From contig JAGBEG010000010.1 in the NCBI GenBank assembly GCA_017937095.1, positions 310,001 through 374,000 of the forward strand: 64,000 nt of DNA, given 5' to 3'. The translations under genes were made by a program, and so were the position numbers. Shown here piece by piece: positions 51,793-61,231 of this stretch. Positions within the stretch are counted from its first letter, which is position 1, and the number at the start of each line of letters is the position of its first letter. The notes under the pieces were generated by a model that ran no database searches, was not told where the DNA came from, and saw nothing but the letters and a program-made list of their open reading frames with translations. The stretch is from Roseburia sp. Its GTDB lineage: Bacteria > Bacillota > Clostridia > Lachnospirales > Lachnospiraceae.

Positions 51793-53211
51793 TTATTTTA
51801 CCAGATCATTCTCATGTATCTTTGTCCCGTCAAGGGCAATATGATCATAAAGCGCAATTCCGTAGGTAGTTCCGGTACGCACAATCGCGTACTCCTCATT
51901 CTGATACAGAATATCGATCTGCTTGAATACCGCGTAGCCCTTATTGATATTGTAGACGCCCTTTAGCGACGCTGTCTGCGTGCCGATCCGGTAGGTCGCG
52001 GAGGAATCGGATTTCAGAATGGTATCGTCCGGTGAAACCTGTTCCCCGTCGATGTAATAACACTCGTCCGTCTCATAATAGATGGTAGGCGCAACAAATT
52101 CCGTAATCTGCTTGCCATTCTTATCCTGGCTCTGAATCAGGATTCCGTCACTGTCGGAATCTCCGCCTTTCATGAAATACTCCTTGGGAATGGTGTAAAA
52201 TTCTTTTTCCGTAATGGCGGAATTGGGAATCTTAAGACCAGTCTCCTCCGTGAGCAGTAATTCCACTTCGACGTAGCGCTCCTTCGCATAGCGGATCATG
52301 GAACTTTGCAGGGAAAGAATCAGATAATTCTGCCCCTCACGTTCGGTGAGCGTGTATGTCGCGTAGGCTTTCTTATCATCCTTTACAAAACGAAGCTGCA
52401 GCGTATCGTCGTCCGCGAGACGTGCTGCCGTTTCCGCACTGATGGGAAGCACAATATCCCAATATTCGCTTTTGATCAGCTTATAGAGCGGATCTCCGGC
52501 ATTCACCTGAGAAAGATTCTGGATATTTGTGCGGCTGTAGGAAGCTTCATCGAACATGGCGGATGTAAACGTCTCTGTCGTGACATCCTCATAGCCATCC
52601 GTGTAATAAACTACGACGCCCGGCTGGTCTGCATTTACCATGTGGAAGGTATTGCCTGCCTGCGCGTTTGCGGCATAGTCTGTAATGCTGCCAAGTGCGG
52701 CAAGACTTAAGGATTCCGTCAGGGCTGAGTCGACATTTTCTTTGAAGGAGTACACATTATAAAAGCTTCCTGCCTGATAGGTCAGTTGAAATTCCTGGAT
52801 CATCTCTTCAATTTCCGTCAGATCGTCCGCATTGAGTGCAGAGGAATCCTGACTCGCTTCATTGATCTGCCGTGAGACATCGCCGTTCTCATCTACGGAA
52901 CAGACAAGATTGCCGCTGCCGACCTTCGAAGTCTCCCGCACGTAAAAATTGGGCGCTCCGCTGACGGATGCATAATAGACCTGTTCGTCGCGCAGAATCA
53001 AACCGCGGTAGATATTATTCTCCGCCATCGTTCCCTGCTCTACCTCGTAGACAGAAATATGCTCCGTCGTCATATAAGAGAAGACATTAAATACCAGATA
53101 AATAAAAATGATAATAAAAATAATGACTCCAATATTTATACTGAAAGGTTTTCGATATCGCACTACCTTTTTATTTTTGCTCAAAAGATTGTCCGCCTTT
53201 TTTTTATTCAA
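51793..53211 (-). CDS. HlyD-like membrane fusion protein
   Basis: 472 residues. A membrane helix at about 25-48 (INIGVIIFIIIFIYLVFNVF) is followed by an extracytoplasmic part with a barrel/lipoyl-like hairpin, coiled region and beta-rich C-terminus. It belongs to the HlyD_D23-like group often next to yggS-sepF in Clostridia. No transport partner is adjacent. The start is a TTG without a good ribosome site at 53211; a TTG at 53184 has GGCGG 8 bases upstream and may be the real one. Confidence 0.75.
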   Translation of the reverse strand: MNKKKADNLLSKNKKVVRYRKPFSINIGVIIFIIIFIYLVFNVFSYMTTEHISVYEVEQGTMAENNIYRGLILRDEQVYYASVSGAPNFYVRETSKVGSGNLVCSVDENGDVSRQINEASQDSSALNADDLTEIEEMIQEFQLTYQAGSFYNVYSFKENVDSALTESLSLAALGSITDYAANAQAGNTFHMVNADQPGVVVYYTDGYEDVTTETFTSAMFDEASYSRTNIQNLSQVNAGDPLYKLIKSEYWDIVLPISAETAARLADDDTLQLRFVKDDKKAYATYTLTEREGQNYLILSLQSSMIRYAKERYVEVELLLTEETGLKIPNSAITEKEFYTIPKEYFMKGGDSDSDGILIQSQDKNGKQITEFVAPTIYYETDECYYIDGEQVSPDDTILKSDSSATYRIGTQTASLKGVYNINKGYAVFKQIDILYQNEEYAIVRTGTTYGIALYDHIALDGTKIHENDLVK

Positions 53212-53311
53212 CGCTTTTATTTTATCATTTTACTGCTTCAAAAACAACTTTTCACGCGTATAAAAATCAGATTTCAGCAGAATACTAATAGAGAAAAAGG
53301 AGGCATCAGAA

Positions 53312-53524
53312 ATGAATACAAATTGGTTGGACTATACATTGCTTACACTGGTTATTATTGGGGCAATCAACTGGGGACTGATCGGCTTCTTCCGTTTTGA
53401 CCTTGTGGCATTTATCTTCGGAGATATGTCGTGGTTCTCGCGCATTATCTATGCCATTGTCGGTATCGGAGGGCTTTATCTGATCAGCCTGTTCGGCAGA
53501 ATACGTTCCATCAATCAGGCATAG
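53312..53524 (+). CDS. DUF378 membrane protein
   Basis: 70 residues with two hydrophobic helices; family start WLDYTLLTLVIIGAINWGLIGFF. Function unknown. AAAGGAG lies 9 bases before the ATG. Isolated plus-strand gene; a bidirectional terminator follows. Confidence 0.9.
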   Translation: MNTNWLDYTLLTLVIIGAINWGLIGFFRFDLVAFIFGDMSWFSRIIYAIVGIGGLYLISLFGRIRSINQA

Positions 53525-53555
53525 CAGAAAACGCCTGTGCGTACTGCTCCGAAAG

Positions 53556-53585
53556 AAAAAGTGCTGTAATCCTACAGCACTTTTT
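53556..53585. terminator. Bidirectional terminator after the DUF378 gene
   Basis: AAAAAGTGCTGTA (53556-53568), ATCC loop, TACAGCACTTTTT (53573-53585). The A and T runs suit both strands, ending the DUF378 gene and the convergent P-loop gene. Confidence 0.92.
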
Positions 53586-53631
53586 GCATGTGAAACAAAT
53601 ACCGTATATTGTTACGGAAATAAAATCTGAA

Positions 53632-54054
53632 TTACAAGGAAAGGACGATCTTAGCTTTGGCACAGTCAGGAAGCTTTGCCTCATTCTTTGATACGCTCAA
53701 AACAAACTTTACATTGTACTTCTCACTGATGATATCTAACTTCTGAATCGCATGGCAGATCTCGTCGTCCGTCTCGATGCAGGCAATCGTAAGAAAACTG
53801 TCGAGATACATCTCTTCGAGATCATTGTCCTGTGATACGATACCGCAGATAAAACCAAGAAATTCATCACAATTATCAAGCGGATAGTCTGTCACATTGA
53901 TGAGACGAATCTTATTGTTCAGCTCATACATATGCTTCTGGCTCTTATCAAGATACACGATGTTGCCGGATGCAGAAGCAACGGAAGCGTTTACTTTGTC
54001 TAACAGTTCTTTTGTCTTGCCTTTTCCCTTTTCTCCTGAAATAATCTCTATCAT
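53632..54054 (-). CDS. P-loop protein of unknown function
   Basis: 140 residues. Walker A at residues 7-14 (GEKGKGKT) in IEIISGEKGKGKTKELL, DSFLTIACIE as possible Walker B, and VKFVLSVSKNE at the end. Resembles small ATPases annotated PilT- or thymidine-kinase-like in Lachnospiraceae, with no established role. I start at 54054, with GGAGGG 8 bases upstream, not at 54060. No obvious partner among neighbours. Confidence 0.75.
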   Translation of the reverse strand: MIEIISGEKGKGKTKELLDKVNASVASASGNIVYLDKSQKHMYELNNKIRLINVTDYPLDNCDEFLGFICGIVSQDNDLEEMYLDSFLTIACIETDDEICHAIQKLDIISEKYNVKFVLSVSKNEAKLPDCAKAKIVLSL

Positions 54055-54170
54055 GGTCATTCCCTCCTGCGAATGCTGCCCTATACGAAGTATTCGTGAA
54101 TATGTATAAAAGCAGTTGATTTTATAAAATAATTATAGTATATATGCACAGAAAGTGCAATAGCGTTTTA

Positions 54171-55157
54171 TCAGTTTGCATAGCCCGCGAGCATTTCATT
54201 CATCAGCAGATAGAGATTGGATCTGCCGTCCGCCTTAAAGACGATCGAGATAATCGGCTGATTGGCGGCATTATAGGAATACAGCACGAGACAGTAGCCC
54301 GCATCTCCGGTCGTTCCGGTCTTGCCGCCGACGACAGTAAATCCTTCCGGCGCCTCGGTCGCACCCGTTAAATACTGGTTCGTATTCTCCCAGGTATGCT
54401 CTTCAAGCTCTCCCTGCGCGTTTGTATACGCAGTGTCATAGGATTTCGTGCTGATAAGATCGACAAACGTCTCGTTTTCCAACGCCCTGTTAAAGATCAG
54501 ATACATATCATAGACGGTTGTATAATGATTCTCGTCCGGGAGTCCGTTCGGATTGACAAAATGGGAACGGGTCGCGCCTATTGCGGTCGCTTCCTCATTC
54601 ATAAGCGCGGCAAAGGAATCCACATCCCCTGAAATATATTCCGCGATTGCCACCGCCGCGTCGTTGCCGCTGCGGAGCATAAGACCGTACAGTAAATCCC
54701 GCATGGAAATGACGTCTCCCGCTTTCAGATTGCAGACGGAAGAATCGGAAGCCTGATCGACGGCATTTTCGCTGACTGTTACAAGGGTATCCAGATCGTC
54801 ACAATATTTTAAGGCAATATATGCTGTCAGAATCTTTGTCGTGCTCGCCGGATACAGCTTTTCAAAGAGATTCTTTGCGTAGACGACGCTGTTTGTGGCA
54901 AGATTAAAGGTACCCGCGCCCTCCGCCACCTCGGAATGCGTTCCGTCCGTGCCGATGGAAACGTTTTCAGCCACACACAGATCGCTGGCAAAATAGGTTT
55001 TCTCCGCCGCTGTCTCAGTCTGGGAAAGACCTACGGTCTGTGTTGTCTGATAAATATCATACGGTGTTTCCAGTGCAGACGCATCCGTGCCGCATCCGCC
55101 AGTCATAAGCAGTGATGCCGCAAGCAGTATGCCGATAAGCTTATTTGTACATTTCAC
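54171..55157 (-). CDS. D-alanyl-D-alanine carboxypeptidase, lipoprotein
   Basis: 328 residues. A lipobox LMTGGCG near residue 21 indicates a lipidated anchor, replacing the C-terminal helix of DacA. The catalytic Ser-x-x-Lys is in YPASTTKI, SxN in RSGNDAA and KTG in VGGKTGTTG. Removes the terminal D-Ala of peptidoglycan stem peptides. The start overlaps mgsA by 17 bases. Follows the rodA-mgsA genes. Confidence 0.92.
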   Translation of the reverse strand: MKCTNKLIGILLAASLLMTGGCGTDASALETPYDIYQTTQTVGLSQTETAAEKTYFASDLCVAENVSIGTDGTHSEVAEGAGTFNLATNSVVYAKNLFEKLYPASTTKILTAYIALKYCDDLDTLVTVSENAVDQASDSSVCNLKAGDVISMRDLLYGLMLRSGNDAAVAIAEYISGDVDSFAALMNEEATAIGATRSHFVNPNGLPDENHYTTVYDMYLIFNRALENETFVDLISTKSYDTAYTNAQGELEEHTWENTNQYLTGATEAPEGFTVVGGKTGTTGDAGYCLVLYSYNAANQPIISIVFKADGRSNLYLLMNEMLAGYAN

Positions 55158-55536
55158 GCCACTCTAAGTCTCCTCTGTCCAATGATTTGATCAGCAGTTC
55201 CGCTGTCGCAAGGTTCGTCGCAAGCGGTATATTGTGCGTATCACAGATGCGGACGACATTGTTGACGTCCGGCTCATGAGACTTTGGCGTCAGCGGATCG
55301 CGAAGGAAAATAACGAGGTCGATCTCATTGTGCTCAATCTGTGCGCCAAGCTGCTGTGCACCGCCCAGATGCCCTGCAAGGTACTTGTGAATATTTAAAT
55401 TGGTCACTTCCTCGATCAATCTTCCGGTCGTTCCTGTCGCATAAAGTTCGTTCTTGCATAAAATCCCCCGATATGCAATACAAAAATTCTGCATTAATTT
55501 TTTCTTTGAGTCATGTGCAATTAATCCTATGTTCAT
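55141..55536 (-). CDS. mgsA: Methylglyoxal synthase
   Basis: 131 residues with the family start [15 protein letters not shown] and [12 protein letters not shown]-like ([12 protein letters not shown]), [12 protein letters not shown], and [12 protein letters not shown]. Converts dihydroxyacetone phosphate to methylglyoxal, a glycolytic overflow route. Located between rodA and the carboxypeptidase, a known Firmicutes placement. Confidence 0.94.
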   Translation of the reverse strand: MNIGLIAHDSKKKLMQNFCIAYRGILCKNELYATGTTGRLIEEVTNLNIHKYLAGHLGGAQQLGAQIEHNEIDLVIFLRDPLTPKSHEPDVNNVVRICDTHNIPLATNLATAELLIKSLDRGDLEWREMYK

Positions 55537-55557
55537 AATAGTAAGCCCCCCCTGATG

Positions 55558-56661
55558 TTAATATTTTTTCGGCTGCAGACCGACATTTAGCACCAGCCCG
55601 ATGCCGATATATAATGACCACAGTGATGTAAGACCATAGCTGACAAAAGGCAGCGTGACGCCGGTATTCGGCATCAGACCTGTAGCAACACTGATGTTTA
55701 CGATACTCTGAAATCCAATGAGCGCGGCCATACCGCAGCAGATGAGTCTGCCTGCCGCATCTTTTGCTTTTCTAGCAATAAATATACACTCAATCGTTAT
55801 GAAAAGCAAGAGAATTATAATTGCCGCAGTGCCCACAAAGCCCAATTCTTCGCCTGCTACGGCGAAAATAAAATCGTTCTGCGGCTCCAAAATGAATTTG
55901 CCGTTCTTGACGGAAGTCGGGTCGTCGTTTCCAAGCCCCTTTCCCCAGAGAAGCCCGGAACCGATCGCCATAATGGAATTTTGCTGCTGGTAGGCGATAT
56001 CCGGATATTTCTCCGGATAAAGCCATCCCATGATTCGCCCGAGCTGATAGCTGTGGATGAACGGAAATTTATCCTGGATAATCAGCGTTAAGACGATAAA
56101 AAAACTCGGAACACACACCGCCAGCACGCCGACGACAATCTTGTAGCTGAGTCCCGCAGCAAAAAGGAGCGCTGCGAAGATAAGCGCCAGAACAATTGTC
56201 GTGGACAGATTCGGCTGCATCAAAATCAGCGCGAGCGGAATGCCGATCAATACAAAAGAACAGAACAGCACTTTAAGGGAACTGATCTTCTCCTCATGTT
56301 TCATAAAATAATATGCAAAAAACAATATCATAAGTATCTTGACAAGCTCGGAGGGCTGGAATTGAAAACCGCCGATCCGAAACCACCGCTGCGCGCCCTT
56401 GCTCGACTCTCCTGCCACAATGACAAGACCAAGCAGCGCAATCGCAAAGAAGTAAATGAGCCATGAGAACCGGAGAATAAAGCTGTAATCAATTAACGAG
56501 ACTACAAGCATAATTGCAAGTCCCGAAATCATACCGATAAGCTGCTTTTTCTGGTCGCCCGGGCTCGCGCTTCCCACGAGAAGAACGCCGATGGTATTTA
56601 ATACCGCCACAAGCATGATTAATATGAATTTATAGTTCTTTAGTTTGTATTGTTTGAACAT
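55558..56661 (-). CDS. rodA: SEDS peptidoglycan polymerase RodA
   Basis: 367 residues with about ten membrane helices. SEDS marks: GAQRWFRIGGFQFQPSELVKI, GRIMGWLYPE, GKGLGNDDPTSV, DFIFAVAGEELGFVG and PFVSYGLTSL. Works with PBP2 (encoded 1.7 kb upstream on this strand) in sidewall synthesis. FtsW or SpoVE are alternatives; the position beside mre and min genes favours RodA. Confidence 0.93.
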   Translation of the reverse strand: MFKQYKLKNYKFILIMLVAVLNTIGVLLVGSASPGDQKKQLIGMISGLAIMLVVSLIDYSFILRFSWLIYFFAIALLGLVIVAGESSKGAQRWFRIGGFQFQPSELVKILMILFFAYYFMKHEEKISSLKVLFCSFVLIGIPLALILMQPNLSTTIVLALIFAALLFAAGLSYKIVVGVLAVCVPSFFIVLTLIIQDKFPFIHSYQLGRIMGWLYPEKYPDIAYQQQNSIMAIGSGLLWGKGLGNDDPTSVKNGKFILEPQNDFIFAVAGEELGFVGTAAIIILLLFITIECIFIARKAKDAAGRLICCGMAALIGFQSIVNISVATGLMPNTGVTLPFVSYGLTSLWSLYIGIGLVLNVGLQPKKY

Positions 56662-56678
56662 GCGACTCTCTCTTCATA

Positions 56679-56900
56679 TCACGCTTTTTCACGCAATTTA
56701 TAATCTTTTAAAATAATCTTGATCTCTACGTTCTCCGGCTCGATATCCACGTATTTTGTAATGACGGCGCCGATTTCATGACGAATCTGCGCTAAAGTAT
56801 CGTCGTCCAACTGCTTTTTCCGCGTGTCGATCATGAGCTTTAGACGTTCTTTTGCCACACCGCCGCTTCTATGACACATATCACACCGGCTTTCTGGCAT
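56679..56900 (-). CDS. minE: Cell division topological specificity factor MinE
   Basis: The core GGVAKERLKLMIDTRKKQ, EIGAVITKYVDIEPENVEI matches MinE, which drives MinD off the membrane at mid-cell. The N-terminus is odd: from ATG 56900 the product starts MPESRCDMCHRSGGVAKERL, with no amphipathic membrane-targeting helix. ATG at 56879, just after the minD stop, is the alternative (66 residues). The start is unsettled; overlaps minD by 20 bases if 56900. Confidence 0.82.
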   Translation of the reverse strand: MPESRCDMCHRSGGVAKERLKLMIDTRKKQLDDDTLAQIRHEIGAVITKYVDIEPENVEIKIILKDYKLREKA

Positions 56901-57684
56901 TGCTCTTCCAGAAAATTCTGGAAAAAATGCTCTTGTGACGAAGGTAATCGGGAATCTCGACCTCTTCACCGGTAAGGCGTCTTGCAATATTCTGATAGCA
57001 CGCCTCGGAAACCGTGTGCTTTCCCATAACAGGCTCGCCGTGATTCTGCGAGATGATGACCGCTTCGTCCTCAAGTACGACGCCGAGCGGTTCCAGTTCT
57101 AACAGTTCGCAGATATCGGGAATATCAAGCATATTGCCGTCCTTTACCATCTGTTTGCGGAAACAGTTGACCAAAAGCGAAATTTTAGGCGTTTTCTGCC
57201 GCTTTAAGAGCTGGATGACACAGTCGGCATCGTGAATTGCCGCAATCTGCGGCGTTGTCACAACGATAACGGTATCTGCGTCAAATGTCGCGAGCCGAAA
57301 GCCCTCGTCAATGCCGGCAGGACAATCAATCAGCACATAATCAAATTCCGCGCGCAGATCGTCAAGAAGCTGCTTCATCTGTTTTTCCTCCAGAACATTT
57401 CCGGCGTCCTTCGAACACGAGGATGGAATGATCCAGAGATTCGGATAGCGCTTGTCACGGATGAGCGCCTGCTTTACGCGGCATCTTCCGGTCAGCACAT
57501 CCACAAGGTTGTAGAGAATGCGGTTCTCTAATCCCATGACTACATCAAGGTTTCTCAAGCCGATATCGGTATCTACCAATACCACCTTTTTATCTAACAG
57601 TGAAAGTCCTACGCCTACGTTGGCTGTTGTAGTCGTCTTGCCAACGCCGCCTTTTCCTGAGGTAAAAGTAATGACTTCACCCAT
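56881..57684 (-). CDS. minD: Septum site-determining ATPase MinD
   Basis: 267 residues with the deviant Walker A KGGVGKTTTTANVG near residue 11, switch regions DTDIGLRNLD and DCPAGID, and a basic C-terminal amphipathic helix (SIFSRIFWKSNARKP). I start at 57684, with AGGAGG upstream. Recruits MinC to block FtsZ at the poles. Confidence 0.96.
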   Translation of the reverse strand: MGEVITFTSGKGGVGKTTTTANVGVGLSLLDKKVVLVDTDIGLRNLDVVMGLENRILYNLVDVLTGRCRVKQALIRDKRYPNLWIIPSSCSKDAGNVLEEKQMKQLLDDLRAEFDYVLIDCPAGIDEGFRLATFDADTVIVVTTPQIAAIHDADCVIQLLKRQKTPKISLLVNCFRKQMVKDGNMLDIPDICELLELEPLGVVLEDEAVIISQNHGEPVMGKHTVSEACYQNIARRLTGEEVEIPDYLRHKSIFSRIFWKSNARKPV

Positions 57685-57712
57685 TGGAAGACCTCCTGTT
57701 TTCTTGACCCTT

Positions 57713-58384
57713 TTAAGAAACGGGTCTGATATTAATAATACCGTCGCAGAGAAACGCCTGCTTCGCCTGCGAGGTCTTATTACGTTTGGAAAAGAAAGAG
57801 CTTTTTTCCTGAGAAACGGAAGCGCCGTACACGCCTGCAATATTGTACTGCTCAGGAAGAAATGTGAGCGCCGTGATAAATGCGTCTGCATTGCCGTCCA
57901 TGCCCGCGAAGGCACTGCCCATAAGGGAACCCAGTACAATAATATTGCCTTTTGATACTACAACCGCCTTGGAAGGGACGTCGCCGATAATGACGACGCT
58001 CTCATCCGTTTCCAGATGCTCTCCGGGCGCAAGGCTCCCATAATAAAAACAGCCCTTTGCCTTTTTCGGGGGAACAGCTTCTTTGCTGCGCTCCTGCTCT
58101 TCTATTTTTTGCTGTAAAATGGCGTCCCGTATTTCGTCATTCTCCACGATGCAGAGAATCTTGACGGTGGTATCAGTCATGATCGCGTCAACAATCTGAA
58201 ACTTTTCTGCATCGCTTAGTTCCCTGCCCTCAAAGGAAAGCGCAAACGCCGCATGGGCAAAGAACTTCTCAGAGTCTTTGAATTTCTTTCGGATTTCATC
58301 CAATAGATCTTCGTATGGCAGTTCGGGATCAAGTACCAGATTGATTCCGTTCTTGCTGCTTTTTATAATGACTGACTGACTCAT
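57713..58384 (-). CDS. minC: Septum site-determining protein MinC
   Basis: 223 residues. N-terminal FtsZ-inhibiting domain (SQSVIIKSSKNGINLVLDP) and C-terminal beta-helix (residues 110-223, GEHLETDESVVIIGDV, GNIIVLGSLMGSAFAG). Neighbours minD and PBP2. Confidence 0.93.
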   Translation of the reverse strand: MSQSVIIKSSKNGINLVLDPELPYEDLLDEIRKKFKDSEKFFAHAAFALSFEGRELSDAEKFQIVDAIMTDTTVKILCIVENDEIRDAILQQKIEEQERSKEAVPPKKAKGCFYYGSLAPGEHLETDESVVIIGDVPSKAVVVSKGNIIVLGSLMGSAFAGMDGNADAFITALTFLPEQYNIAGVYGASVSQEKSSFFSKRNKTSQAKQAFLCDGIINIRPVS

Positions 58385-58396
58385 AGAATGCCTCCG

Positions 58397-61231
58397 TTAA
58401 TCACTAAATTGATTCGAGGAAGAGTTGACGTCTTCTGCCTGGCCGCTTAGCAGCTCCTCTTCATCCTCTACGCCAAAATAATATGCAAACACATTGCGCG
58501 ATACCTCCGCAGCATTGTGGGAAGTATATCCGTATGGAATACGCGTCGCAATGGATATCTCCGGATTCTCATAAGGCGCATAGCCGACGAATAACGCATG
58601 GTTGGCACGCTTTGGATTTTCCTGCGCCGTACCGGTCTTGCCGGCGGCGGTAATCGGAAATCCGTCAAATTCAGAGGTGTTTTCGACCACCATACGCATT
58701 CCATAATGAATGGCGTTCCACTCTTCGCTGTTTAATACATCGACCGTGTTGCGCACGTTGGGTTCATATGTCTCAAGCAGATTGCCGTCCGCATCCTCAA
58801 TGTGGTCTAACAGCGTGTATTCATAGACAGTACCGCTGTTTGCCACTGCGGTGACATAGCGGGCAAGCTGCACGGTGGTATAGTTGTTGTTACTCTGTCC
58901 GATGGCAGCCATGACAGGGAACGAATCTGCAATCTGCGGTTCGGCTTCTTCGATTTCAATTCCGGTGCGCTCATCGAGTCCGAAAAGCGCTGCATATTTC
59001 TGGATTTTGGAGATACCAAGCTCATCGCTGTAGCTTGTCGTATAATTGTTGGTGGCAAGCCGGTATCCTACTTCATAGTAATAATAGTTGCAGGAATCAC
59101 GGAGCGCCTCGGAGACGTTGATTTCCCCGTGCGTACCGCCGGATGAGGTGAAGATCCAGCAGCGCGGGTGGTTGCTGATGTTCTCATAGACTCCCAGATC
59201 ACGGATACGCTCGCCAAGTGTAATAACGCCCTCGGAAAGCCCTGCGGTGGATGTCACCATCTTAAACGTAGATCCCGGCGCCGTCTGCTGCTGTGTCGCG
59301 TAGTTGTACTGTGGCAGGGATTTATCATCCTGCAGGCTGTTAAAGTACTCTGCGTCGACCGTGTTGGCAAGGCGGTTGCTGTCATAGCCCGGATAGCTCA
59401 CCATTGCAAGCAGCTCTCCTGTCTTTGCGTCTGTGACGACGCAGGAGCCGGAGCAGGGATCGAGCGCAAGCTGGGCAGGCGTGATATCCAGATTCCGGAT
59501 CTTCTCCTTCAGGAAAGTCACCGCTGTGACGCTTCCGTTGTTAAGCGAAGCAATTTCATCCTCGTCATAAGGCAGAACGCCCTGATCGAACAGAATCAGG
59601 CAAAGCTGCGTTCCCGAGATCGCGTCGCTCTTAATCAGATACTCGTAGATAATCTTGGAAAAATCGTTTTCATAGAACAGCTCTTCTAAGATATAAGTAC
59701 AGAGCGCGTCATATATTTCCGTGGAGTCGGAATATTTCTCCTCGACCGTAAATTGCGTGATATCGATCCAGTTCTTGGAAATCGCATGGCTTAAGTAATC
59801 CTTCGGGCTGATCGTACCCTGTTGCCAGTTCTGGTATACCTCGTCCGTCGTGTCGATATTGCTCTCAAGCAGAATACCGTTTCTCTTAAGACGGCGTATA
59901 ATATAGCTGAAATAGTCCTGCTCTTCCTCTCCAAGATCGGCAAAATTAATAGCAGCGGTTCCGTTAAGCTGCGACGAAAGCTGGCTCTTGACCGCATCCT
60001 GCCGCGATTCGAAAATCCGCAGAACGGACTGTTCCGCAGGCGAAGCGTCAACATCGGAAAAAGCGGTAAAGTCGATGACATTGTTGTTGATCAGCGCAAA
60101 ATAAACATCTGTGATCGGAATCGGTATGTCCGAAGAAGGATTGTCGATATTAGAGTAAACAATTCCTGCAATCTCCTGCTCTAAGAGGTCGTAGACAGCA
60201 ATCTGAAGCTCGCTGTCAAGCGAGAGATAGACATTCGCTCCCGCCCTCGGTTCTTCGCGCTCGATGACTTCGAGTGCCTTTCCCATGTAATCGACATAGA
60301 GCTTCTCATAGCCCTTCTCACCTTTTAGATAAGCGTCCATATACTGTTCAATACCGCCCTTTCCGACGATATCGTTTAAGGTATAGCTCTCGTCTGTCTC
60401 AGAGAGCTTTGCGTACTCCTCCGACGAAATCTTCCCGGTATAGCCTAAAATGGATGCAAAATATTCACTGTGATTGTACTTGCGGATCGTATCGTCAAGC
60501 ACCTCGACGCCCTGCAGTTCGGACGAGTGTTCTCCGATATACGCGACAGATTCCTCCGATACGTTGGTTGCAATTGTAGTTGTGATATACTTCTGATACG
60601 CGTTCTGTGCCATTGCAAAGCGGACGACGCAGATCTTATAGGTCATTTCGGTGTCATATTCCTCACTGATACCATAGCAGTTATCCGTAAGGTATTCCAT
60701 GACCTGTTCTACGGTTGCCTGCGAGGTGTCATAGCCGAGCCTTTTATCATATTCGAGATTATCATAGGACACCTCCCCGTAAACGTCTGCAAGAAAGCGT
60801 TTCCAGGAGGTTCCGGTGACATTGAACTCGTAGCTGCCGTTCTCCGTCAGATCGACCTTGAAATCGTTGATAATGCTGTCACCATTCGCCTCAAGCGCCG
60901 TGATGATCTGCGCAATCTCGGCATTCAGCGCGGTATTTTTCGCGTCTGTCGAACTGTAGGTACCGTTGTCCTCAATCGTAATGGAATATGCCAGTTCATT
61001 GTAGGCAAGCAGATTTCCGTTGCGGTCGTATATGTTGCCGCGGGTACTGTTTAAGGTGCGTTCCTTTACGATTCGCAATATGGAGTTGTCTTGATATTCC
61101 TGTCCGTTTACGACCTGCAGAAAGAAGACTCTCCACAGGAGAACTCCAAACAACAGCACCATGACGACTGTTGCAACTGCGAGCCGTGATTTTACGAACA
61201 TACGGAACACTTCTTTTATATTATCAAACAA
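58397..61231 (-). CDS. mrdA: Penicillin-binding protein 2 (MrdA), with large insertion
   Basis: About 944 residues, against about 630 in E. coli PBP2. An N-terminal membrane anchor (RLAVATVVMVLLFGVLLW) precedes the dimerisation domain (YDRNGNLLAYNE, GKGGIEQYMDAY). After LSLDSELQIAVYDLLEQEI there are about 235 extra residues (358-592), then the transpeptidase domain: SxxK at about 654-657 (PGSTFKMV), SCN, and AGKTGTAQ. Start is probably the TTG at 61231 (GGAG 11 bases upstream); a GTG at 61243 and ATG at 61201 are possible. Partner of RodA. Confidence 0.9.
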   Translation of the reverse strand: MFDNIKEVFRMFVKSRLAVATVVMVLLFGVLLWRVFFLQVVNGQEYQDNSILRIVKERTLNSTRGNIYDRNGNLLAYNELAYSITIEDNGTYSSTDAKNTALNAEIAQIITALEANGDSIINDFKVDLTENGSYEFNVTGTSWKRFLADVYGEVSYDNLEYDKRLGYDTSQATVEQVMEYLTDNCYGISEEYDTEMTYKICVVRFAMAQNAYQKYITTTIATNVSEESVAYIGEHSSELQGVEVLDDTIRKYNHSEYFASILGYTGKISSEEYAKLSETDESYTLNDIVGKGGIEQYMDAYLKGEKGYEKLYVDYMGKALEVIEREEPRAGANVYLSLDSELQIAVYDLLEQEIAGIVYSNIDNPSSDIPIPITDVYFALINNNVIDFTAFSDVDASPAEQSVLRIFESRQDAVKSQLSSQLNGTAAINFADLGEEEQDYFSYIIRRLKRNGILLESNIDTTDEVYQNWQQGTISPKDYLSHAISKNWIDITQFTVEEKYSDSTEIYDALCTYILEELFYENDFSKIIYEYLIKSDAISGTQLCLILFDQGVLPYDEDEIASLNNGSVTAVTFLKEKIRNLDITPAQLALDPCSGSCVVTDAKTGELLAMVSYPGYDSNRLANTVDAEYFNSLQDDKSLPQYNYATQQQTAPGSTFKMVTSTAGLSEGVITLGERIRDLGVYENISNHPRCWIFTSSGGTHGEINVSEALRDSCNYYYYEVGYRLATNNYTTSYSDELGISKIQKYAALFGLDERTGIEIEEAEPQIADSFPVMAAIGQSNNNYTTVQLARYVTAVANSGTVYEYTLLDHIEDADGNLLETYEPNVRNTVDVLNSEEWNAIHYGMRMVVENTSEFDGFPITAAGKTGTAQENPKRANHALFVGYAPYENPEISIATRIPYGYTSHNAAEVSRNVFAYYFGVEDEEELLSGQAEDVNSSSNQFSD

